NCBI GenBank assembly: GCA_029204225.1
Contig: MU832599.1
Span: forward strand, 1 to 64,000
Origin: Diphasiastrum complanatum
Lineage: Eukaryota; Streptophyta; Lycopodiopsida; Lycopodiales; Lycopodiaceae
Length of the DNA: 64,000 bases
Direction of reading: 5' to 3'
The notes below the pieces were generated by a model that was not told where the DNA came from, ran no database searches, and saw nothing but the letters and a program-made list of their open reading frames with translations. The position numbers and the translations under genes are program-made. Position 1 is the stretch's first letter; each line of letters starts with the position of its first letter. Below are positions 55,835-64,000 of the stretch, piece by piece.

Positions 55835-57849
55835 ACTGTTTCTATCCTTAGAAGCTCCTCAAGACATGAAAAAATTACAAGAACAGTTCCTTTAACTTTC
55901 AATATTAACCTAGGAAATCATTATCCTTAGTTTCACTTTCATATCAAACAAATACTCAGAGATAATCAGTTTTCCAATTGTTAATCTCTGTTCTGGAGTA
56001 CAACTCAAGTTTGAAAAATATACTAAGCGATAAATTTTTCAACTAGGTTACACTCAACACAAATTAGTAATATCAACTTCATGCAAAATACTTACATGAA
56101 CCAACTGAGTGAAATATTACCCAACTTAGGAGACTAAAAGTTAAAGAAATAATATAATAATTATAATTACAGTCTAAAATTATTCACCACTTTGGTAGAT
56201 ATTTCATAAGCTTCCAAGTACAACTATCCTTCTAAGATATGATAATTCATTCAACTAGAATCTCTAGGAGAATCATTAAGATATAGAATGATTAAAACTC
56301 AACTTTGAGTATCCCAAATACTCTTTTGAGTTAAATGCTCCTATTTCTAACATCAAATGCAAGAAAATAACATTCATTTATCTTAATAGACTTGTCTATC
56401 TTCTATAATAACTGGAGATCTAGTTAAATGAAGAACTGTACTCAAGCATCTGCAGACCATACTGTAGCAGAATAACATTCACTAAAATACATTAAATTCT
56501 CCACAAATAAAATACTTATCTTGTGAGAATGTCTGTGAGATCCATAGGTTTTCAATTAAAATACTGGAGTTAAAAAATTCAAAACACTGAATCAAACTCT
56601 TACTCAATAAATAGGTTAAGAATGAATCATCACACTTAAGAATATTCACTATTCCATATAATCCTTCTGACAATAATTAGGTATCTATTTATGATTCGTC
56701 AATCATAAATATCTAGATTCGTATGATTCGTCAATCATAATTTTTAGAAATCCAAAATCATAATCATTTACAAGATACTAGAGTATATGTCCAACATAAC
56801 TCAGGAAAAGTAAGAATCATTCCAAAATCTTTCCATTAAGAAAAGACAAGATTTAGGAATAATCTTCAAACAGGATCCTTTAACTGAAGTGCAAGATTCA
56901 AGTTCTATAAAGCAATGGTAATTAAAGACTGAACGCATACCAAAATGACAATCATCTTCAACTACAAAAAAAAATAAACTTTAGATTTCAATCTAGAATC
57001 AAATCTAGATACCCAAAGCCCTGCTGAATATCAATTCAGTTATTATTCTTGGATTCATTAGGATTCGTTATCCAATTGAGCTCTTTGGGATACAATCATT
57101 AATGAATTGAGTCCATTCCTTAACTAAGGAATACTCTATCCCAAGAATACTGTATATCCAATGCACATAATTTTAACTGACGAACCTAATGATTCACTAA
57201 TCATGCGTCTTACAAGCAATATAAATAAAAAACCATCAGTTTTTGGTGAATCCACATCACACTGATCGTTTTACCAATTAACTTCATCCTGGAGTAATCA
57301 ACTACTCAAGTTAATTGCCAATGATTTAGAAATCTCAAATGTTTAGGTGAAGAATTCAATTATACTAGTATGACACCACATTTAGATCCTTACCCAAATC
57401 ATTTATAAGTTAATCCATAAATCTTCTATAAAAAGATTTGTTAACTCTGCAAGTATCTGTCAAAACAATACTTGATCATATGTCTATGTTCACCGACTAG
57501 GTTAAGTGCACCAAATAATCCTAGTAACCAGGAATACATAGTAGATTCATACAAGATTAATCGTGCACATCTCACTATGACCCAATACATAAACACATTT
57601 TTATCTGGCAGATTCTTTCAGAACCCACATATGCTACTCACATATCTCACTGAGATCTTGTAACTCAACTACAAAATATTTTCTATTTCTCATGAGTAAA
57701 TAACATATCTAGAAAATCTCTGAGATAAATAAAATTCACTCTAAGCAATTTTCCAACCCAGTTTACCTCTAATTACATAATTTCTTCCACTCAATCAACC
57801 CCTCTCTGATCCTAGTACTAAGCTAAGATTAGATTGATCCAATATAGAA
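55835..57849. other. AT-rich stretch without a recognised gene
   Basis: No domain is recognised on either strand. A short repeat, GATTCGTCAATCATAA, occurs twice at 56692-56742. It lies between a minus-strand polypurine tract and a minus-strand copia leader, so it may be degenerate copia interior. Confidence 0.4.
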
Positions 57850-58117
57850 CTCTCAGACTCAAATTATCACATGCAACCTGAATTTCAGCTACTTCAAAGT
57901 GAATTAACTTGCTGGAAATTTCAGATCCATAACTAGTTTTGAATTACACATGCTAAAAACTCCAAAAAGACAACCAAAATTGATTTCCTAGTACAATTCT
58001 CCATAAACCACAATGAATTTGAGAGAGATATGGATCATGCAAATTGAATTTGGGAAGGTCCACCAACTTGCAACCTTGCACCTCTCCTTGGATAAGAATA
58101 CTAGTTGACCACCACCA

Positions 58118-58975
58118 TGTTGAAAATTGTCACTTCTCACTTGACATTGGTTCATGTAAATATTGATCAAACATTAGAATATGTTGATGATATGATTTCA
58201 CATGTGTGGAGCCTGTTCCCACGTGTGAAAGGATGTACTTTTCATGTTTGTATATATCCAAATTGATTTTGTATCATTCTAGTTAGTGTGAACATGAAAT
58301 GACTAGTTTTTAGTCAAGTTGACTAGTCACCTACAAATTAGCTTTTCCTTGCATGTGCATGAGTAAATGCTCTCACATGGCAAGTGGATGTTCACACGTG
58401 TGTATAGAGTACTAGAAGATAAGAGTTGACCATTTTCCTTAGATCCTATTTTGTAGGGAATATTCCTATATTCTAGGAGACTAGCTTTTTGGATTTTAGT
58501 CATAGAAGGTCAACCATTGGATAAGGATCAAGGATGGATAAAATGGATAGATCTGAGTGATGTGGCACTCTTCACACGTGTGAAGGCCTGCTGGACTGTA
58601 CCAGACTCATGGATGTACTTGATCCATAAAAGGATCATCATTTTGCTAAGAAAATTGATGAGATTTTTGCACTCTACACTTTTGTGAGATTTCTAGTCAT
58701 TTGTCTTGTGATTTTTATGCATGATTGCTATCTAGTATCATTGTACTTGTTGTTTCAGGTGCAGGCCGTACAGTGGACAGTACTCCACACGTGTGAAGCC
58801 GCTCTCACTAAAAAAATGATGTCTTGATCCATTGCTCTTGCTTAAATCCAAGTGTAGTGAATCTAGATCAAGATCTAATGTGTAGAACTTGACAGATTCA
58901 TTGATTAAGCAACCAATAACTCTCTATGATTGTAAAGTACAATCATTATTGTCCTAAAAACTGTAAAATTTATCA
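58118..58975 (+). mobile_element. 858-bp solo LTR in a copia leader
   Basis: It begins TGTTGAAAATTG and ends AAAATTTATCA, flanked by CACCA on both sides (58113-58117 and 58976-58980). The empty site is preserved at 46.1 kb, whose reverse complement reads CTCCACCAAGCTCC across the junction. It contains CACGTGTG-type palindromes at about 58198, 58218, 58393, 58571-58584 and 58786. It resembles the solo LTR at 11482-12316, especially over CACATGTGTGGAGCCT. Confidence 0.85.
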
Positions 58976-59022
58976 CACCAAGCTCCAATGAAAAGCACCA
59001 CCTCTCCAAGCTTGTAAGCCTT

Positions 59023-59034
59023 GCTCTGATACCA
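59023..59034 (-). other. Primer-binding site, initiator Met-tRNA type
   Basis: The reverse complement reads TGGTATCAGAGC, preceded by CCCTTATAG as at 46065. Confidence 0.9.
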
Positions 59035-59555
59035 CTATAAGGGAAGCTCCTTATATCCTGCTTACAAATCACAAACACAATGATAACACACTATGGAGAA
59101 ACCACCCAACCTATTAGAAGCATCCAATCAAACTCTAGAAGCCCCACCCACAAGCCAAAGAACAAGAAGCATGAATATAGAGTGAGAGCCTGGCAATGAA
59201 TCCAAAACTATGATGAGGAGTAGGGTGAGTTTGGACCCAATATATAGAGCCAAAAACAACCTGGGCACATAGCCATGCATAGCCCTGAATTCCCTATACA
59301 TAGATTTACCTAGAACAGAGTCCTAAGCATGGACCAACTATTCATAGAATTGCTATTGATAACTCTACACATGCATACGCTGTCTCATACCTTATCTAAA
59401 CTCCATTTAGTGTGTTCTGGGCCTCACAAGGATATTAGTTACTTTTGGGTCACGTCCAATATGACGTGGCATAACTAACAGCTTGTTTCACTGGAGTACC
59501 GTGTATCCAAGACTAGGAGTATACTGTATCCTATATACTGGTCATGGACATAACA
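59035..59555 (-). repeat. Probable 5' LTR of the minus-strand copia remnant
   Basis: It lies outward of the primer site. The outer end reads GGTCATGGACATAACA (TGTTATGTCC on the minus strand). A TATATA box is near 59250. The inner end beside the primer site reads CTATAAGGG, not a clear CA end, so that boundary is uncertain. Confidence 0.55.
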
Positions 59556-59559
59556 GAGA

Positions 59560-59945
59560 CATTTAAAATGCTCAATGTAGTTTCAAACCGACTCTTTGCG
59601 ACGCATCTTGATATGGGTGATTTGGATGAATGGGCTCTGAGTCAATTTGGATGGTCTGAAACGCTTGATGAGGGCATCCTTGAGAGTAGTCCAGGAAGCA
59701 AGATCAGGAGCTTCAAGGTTGAGATACCACTCTTTGGATGTTCCATAGAGTACCATCGAAAATAGTCGGAGCTTTTCGGTTTCAAAGGTATCTCCATAGA
59801 AACGGCATGCATTATCAAAGTTTTGGAGAAATCTAACTATGTCAGATTCTCCATCGTACTTTGGTGCATCAATACGTGGGGATTGGAAGATTCAGCACAA
59901 TCTCGAGACATGATGCAGTATGAGGAACAGAGTAACAGTACAAAT
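59560..59945 (-). pseudogene. Gypsy Gag core, minus strand
   Basis: The minus-strand frame reads FDNACRFYGDTFETEKLRLF, SMVLYGTSKEWYLNLEAPDL and ASWTTLKDALIKRF, a clear retrotransposon-gag domain. It is truncated on the left by the copia LTR at 59555. A primer-like site lies about 830 bp upstream at 60772-60786. Confidence 0.75.
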
Positions 59946-60771
59946 GATCAAGGAAGTACTATACTGGGTCAAAAAGTCAAAAAGGCCAATTTTCTTGCAG
60001 AATAGAGGATTTTTGACAAAAAACTAGACTTTTGTGCTATAAGAGAATTCATGGACAGGCCTAGAAATTGTGGACAATCAGATGAATCTAACTATAGTAC
60101 TCGCGAATTCTGATAGGGGGTGCTTTATGTCAAAATATTGATTTTTTTATATTTTTTTGGGAATTTTGTTAGTGATAGAATTTGCAGAGAGTATAGAGAA
60201 TTCGTGCTCATTGTCGGCGATTTCGTGGTATGATTGGCGATTTCTGATACTGAGGTTTTGTTGATAGATGAGAAAAAATAGTGAAAAAGATGAGTTTCTG
60301 ACAGAAAACAGGCTAAATCTCTGAGATAGAATTCGTGGAGCTGCTGGAGGACTGATCTTTGATAGATCTAGCCTCAAGGAAGTCGGTAGAATCTAAGACC
60401 AAGATTTGGTTAAAAAACAATGGATTTTGATAGTATATCAGGGTGTTTTCAGAGAATCTGAGCAAGGTCAAAATTCGTGGAGGTGATAGAATGGAAGATC
60501 AGTGTCTGTTATGGCTGTAGATAGACCGACGAATTCTGATATACCTGTTTGGTCGAAAAAAATGTCACTTGGGTCACTTCTTTTAAAGAAAATGCCCAAG
60601 TTGACACTTTTGTTGCTTCCCCCCGGCTTGATAGGTTGCTCCGCAACTCGTTGAGGACCTGGAGAGAAGTCTCGTGCTGCAGTGTGAAGATGAAAAACAA
60701 GCAAGAATACACACAAGCACGTGAGCGAAAAAACGAAAAAACTAGAAAAGCTATGTAGAAAATCTTAAAAA
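59946..60771 (-). other. Gypsy leader, no recognised gene
   Basis: Lies between the candidate primer site and the gag core on the minus strand. Its short frames show no domain. Confidence 0.4.
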
Positions 60772-60786
60772 GCGGCAATGACGCCA
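60772..60786 (-). other. Candidate gypsy primer-binding site
   Basis: The reverse complement reads TGGCGTCATTGCCGC after an ACCAACA LTR-like end and one spacer base. It resembles the TGGCGCC(G/A)TTGCCG type of Tat/Athila elements. The sequence to its right (60788 to at least 61100) would be the 5' LTR, whose outer end I cannot fix. Confidence 0.5.
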
Positions 60787-61298
60787 ATGTTGGTAGTGTT
60801 TCTACTTCTATGCGATGGCTAGATCTAAGGTAGAGGTTCGTGCGTAGTTTATAGTGGTAGACTGGTCGTCCACCTTCTAAGATCTACAAGCTTTCATCGG
60901 TAAGTAAAGAACAATAATGAAAAGGGAGCACCAAGGCTTCCCAACTTATGCTCGAAAACGTAAATACAACTTAATTAAAATCTTGCTAAGGCGATACCCA
61001 ACTAGCAAGATGGCTAAACTAATTCTAATTTAATACCCAAAAGGGAGATAGAAAGAATAGATTGTGGCTAACTAAGCAAATAGCAAATAAAGAACATGCC
61101 ACAATAATTTCGATGAAAGGAGGCAAGAGGAGGCCCGAGCACCTTCCCTCAAGCTATTCACCTTCCGATGAGAACACAGAGAAATAGAATGACAATTAGT
61201 TTTGTGTCGATGATTTTATTTTTTTGTAACCAAGGTTTTTTGGTTTGTTGAGGAGGCGGTGTGGTTGCCTCTCGAATCAATTCTTTGTTTACTGTATC

Positions 61299-62369
61299 CT
61301 AGACTTCGTCTGGATACATGTTCCATTGATAGATCTTAGGTTTTGGCCGATAGGTCACTGTGTTGGCTATTGTGGACGTGAGTTGGATATGGGCCAGAGG
61401 CCCTGGTGACTTAATCTCTTTGGGAATTGATTTTGGTTTATAACGTTTTTCATTGAGATATAGGAGAACGTGTTCGTCAGTTATGACTTCATCATTCAAC
61501 AAAAGAATACTGTCTTCCGAAATGTGGACGACAGAGATACTAGGTTCTCCTGGGCATTAAGCTATAGGAATTGGGTCTATCATCATTAACGGAATGATGG
61601 GCATCTCTATATCTGTAGAAGATGGTAGAATATGTGTGTCTTCTGCGGCGGTTTCTATTCGACATCTGTTGGAATCAGCACAGTCCACAATGGCTAGTGC
61701 TTGACCCCAATTTATAATATCAGTTGATCTTGTATAGTGTCCTTTCGGTTGGATGGGAACACTATCAAATTCGTCATATGTTGTAGATGACCAATCATCA
61801 TAAACTTTGGCTGGCTTTACGTGGCCAGTCGAGTCAACAATGACTTGTTTTTTGCTGTTGCCAAAGGTTATTTTGCTACACTTCCAATCTTGGACAACGC
61901 CTGCCATCTGTAGCCAAGGTGTGCCAAGAAGGAGTTTATATGTATTTGCATCATTTGGTAGATCGAGAATGATGCAGTCTATGGTAAATTTGACTTCCGC
62001 AATACGTACTGGGATATTTGATAAGTGACCTGTAGGGTCGGTTACTTGCTGATCGGCCATACGAAGTTTGTAACGTGGCTGATCTAAGGTATTGAACCCC
62101 CATGACTTTGCTAGTGACAAAGCCATTATGTTGATGCCTGATCAACTATCAAGGATAGCGGATACTGTTGGGTAATCTTTATAGTGCATAGGTAAGGTGA
62201 TGCTAGTCCCCTTAGCAACACCTATATTCATCAGATTCATGAGAATATGAGGAATTTCTGGAATCTCATCTGGTTTTCGCTGTTCATCTAGGATATTGGA
62301 CAGCTGAAAACTTCTATGGATATAGCTTTGGAGGCCGGTGAAAGATTTTATGGCACTATGAAACGACAT
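61299..62369 (-). pseudogene. Gypsy protease and flanking region, minus strand
   Basis: The frame up to 62142 ends AILDS at an in-frame TGA, then continues in phase with SGINIMALSLAKSWGF. The active-site region therefore carries a stop. Downstream are LRMADQQVTDPTGHLSNIPV and IILDLPNDANTYKLLLGTPW, the LLGxPWL end block of the protease, then a long spacer toward RT (stop at 61557, more frame at 61502-61299). RT itself is absent. The gag of this element lies immediately upstream on the minus strand. Confidence 0.75.
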
Positions 62370-62596
62370 TGTGATATGAGCCTGTAGAAGTTCGGAGAAA
62401 ATTTCAAGTGCCTAGAGGAGTTGCTCTGTTGTGAGGATCGGAGAAGATAACAGACGGTTCGTATTCTATTCCTCCTACAGAAACGCATCTCAAAATTCTT
62501 TGTATTGCCTTTGTTCCACTTGTGGGTCTGGGTAATCTCTTGGTAATGTGGAAGCTGACAAAGAGTTTCCCGTATGGTCAGCTGGTTTTTCTATGT

Positions 62597-63720
62597 TTAG
62601 CTGTTGTTGTTGATTTGGGCGTTGAGCTCTAGTGTGGATCTAATAGGTTCAGAAGGGATATGTCGTGCGGGTAGGATCCTGCTAGATTGCTTTGGGCAAT
62701 CTTTGAAACTGTTTTTGCGAACACAGTCCGGACATTCAACATGATATTGGTTTTTTACTTTACAATCGACCATAAAATGTCCCGTTTCACCACAGATGAA
62801 ACATCTGTTGCTCATGGGCCTCGTGGCAATTGCATAGCCATCTTGGATGGCTAGCTGTCCCGGATTTTCCGAATTTGTGGAATACTCATCTCGTTTGCAT
62901 GAGCATGAGGTATCTTCATGATAGTGTTGAGAACTACCAGAAGTGGGTGTGTTATCCTGATGGTATGTTTGATCGTGGGAGTGATCGACAAAATGTGTTG
63001 GTGTGGAGTCTTTATGGTGTCGATGTTTTTGTGCTCCTACGTTTGGATGTCCCCTTGGAGGTGGACCTAAGAGTGCTAGTTGAGGTTGAGGTTCATGCTT
63101 GGGTTGTCTTGGCAACTCTTAGATATGAATTTGCGGATATAGATGTGATGGGTTCTGTGAAACAAATGGAATTCTAGGAGGCTAGTATTGTCCTTCAGAT
63201 TGGTCGTGAGGTTGGTTCCTCGAGTTGTAGTAGCAGTAGAATGAGGTATGGCCCATGAAGTCATGGATGTCGCATTTAATCAAGGGAGTATATGGGACTG
63301 GTTGATATGATGGGCACTCATTGCCAGTGTGTGCACCTCTACAATGAGGACACCATGTATTATCCTGTCTATGAAGGATTTGGCTAGTGGGTGACTAACC
63401 TGGCATGGAACTTTGTATAGACTTTAGTGTGTTCTGAAATTCTTTTGTAAGTTTTTCCATTTGTTGTTGGTGTTGCTGGTTAAGCAACTCCATTTGAGTT
63501 TTCCATAATTGTTCTTGAGTTTTCTCGTTCGGTTTAGATTCATGGACAACACGATGTGCTCTCCGTTATCTAGGTTCATCAATATCCGATCCCTTGTCCT
63601 CTTCTCAGATGGCGTCAGACATGGCTTGTTTTAATGATGTGTATTCATCATTAGATCTGAGTTCACGTCTGATCCATCTGGGAAGTCCAACGGAGCCCCA
63701 AAATTTCTTGTACGATTTTT
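62597..63720 (-). pseudogene. Gypsy Gag C-terminal half with two zinc knuckles, minus strand
   Basis: The frame 63115-62597 is histidine- and glutamine-rich and contains the knuckle CFICGETGHFMVDC. Farther upstream (63720-63116, with stops) are ELLNQQHQQQMEKLTKEFQN and CPHCRGAHTGNECP, a second knuckle of the WCxxC...HTxNECP kind also present at 16.25 kb. Several stops and frameshifts break it. The plus-strand LTR at 63722 cuts it on the right. Confidence 0.7.
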
Positions 63721-63721
63721 C

Positions 63722-64000
63722 TGTCACATCCGCGAAAACCAATTTTTGTACTGTCAGACCATTTCACTCATTTTGAACAAAAAAATCACTTACAAGAACT
63801 CATCCCAGTGCCTCAAAATTTGTGCATCTCACTGAGGAATCGTGGGCACTGAGGACGATTACTGGGTGAAATTATGATTTCCTGCCAAAAAAGTCTATAT
63901 ATAGGCCTCACCCATCCTCTTCACGAGTTCATTCTAGATCTTTGTAAGTGAGTTCATGCTGAAATTTTCAAAAAATTTCAAAATTTTCAGAACTAACTAG
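63722..64000 (+). mobile_element. Left end of an LTR element running off the window
   Basis: A sharp change from gag sequence to TGTCACATCCGCG at 63722, a common gypsy LTR start. A TATATATA box follows at about 63896-63903, then a CACCCATC...GAGTTCATTC region typical of a transcription start. The element's direction and type cannot be settled without the sequence to the right. Confidence 0.6.

Larger units (their letters stand above)
57850..59034 (-). mobile_element. Copia leader and primer site, split by a solo LTR
   Basis: The minus strand from the primer site (59034-59023) through GCCTTGCTCT...CCAATG and then 58117-57850 matches the plus-strand leader at 46065-46320. The match is interrupted exactly where the 858-bp solo LTR is inserted. 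The corresponding LTR lies to the right at 59035-59555. No gag follows on the left. Confidence 0.75.

Overview
This window is nuclear DNA from a large, repeat-rich land-plant genome. The evidence is nested LTR retrotransposons in several states of decay, met-tRNA primer-binding sites (TGGTATCAGAGC), plant-type Ty3/gypsy clades (chromovirus, Tat-like), GT-AG introns, and a telo-box-like motif upstream of a ribosomal-protein-like gene. I cannot name the species. A large-genome lineage such as a gymnosperm or fern would fit, but that is inference. Only two loci look like host genes: two exons of one gene on the minus strand (8290-8874) and a uL18-type ribosomal protein (40413-40754).

Layout. 1-6.0 kb: two tandem copies of one chromovirus family that appear to share an LTR region, followed by a LINE 3' fragment (6.1-7.05 kb). 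8.3-9.1 kb: host exons and a 79-bp tRNA-like retroposon with a 17-bp target duplication. 9.6-13.2 kb: minus-strand copia 3' half with a 1057-bp LTR, split by a solo LTR (target duplication ATATA). 13.2-15.7 kb: AT-rich, no gene. 15.7-17.0 kb: gypsy gag remnant. 17.0-28.4 kb: Tat-like element between two near-identical ~950-bp direct repeats. Its gag and aRNase H face right, but the protease-RT block between them faces left. 28.4-36.4 kb: another chromovirus (RNase H, integrase, chromodomain, 3' LTR), interrupted in its integrase by a copia element with both LTRs (29308-34900, target duplication CATTT) that lacks RNase H. 36.5-37.3 kb: copia gag remnant. 37.9-39.7 kb: a minus-strand reverse transcriptase that is not LTR-type and resembles Penelope-like/algal-type RTs. 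40.4 kb: uL18-like gene. 43.1-44.2 kb: GC-rich patches. 45.96-51.4 kb: copia leader fragment, chromodomain scrap, and a non-autonomous copia element with an open gag-protease ORF. 52.0-54.2 kb: internally deleted copia element with intact target duplication (CTGCA). 54.2-59.6 kb: minus-strand copia-type remnants with a second solo LTR (target duplication CACCA). 59.6-63.7 kb: minus-strand gypsy gag/protease remnants. 63.7 kb to the end: start of a further LTR.

No operon-like system is present. The informative content is the nesting order, several exactly bounded insertions, a possible internal inversion, and a few structures that no standard element feature explains. All positions were read by eye. 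Identity figures and domain assignments were not checked by alignment or database search.
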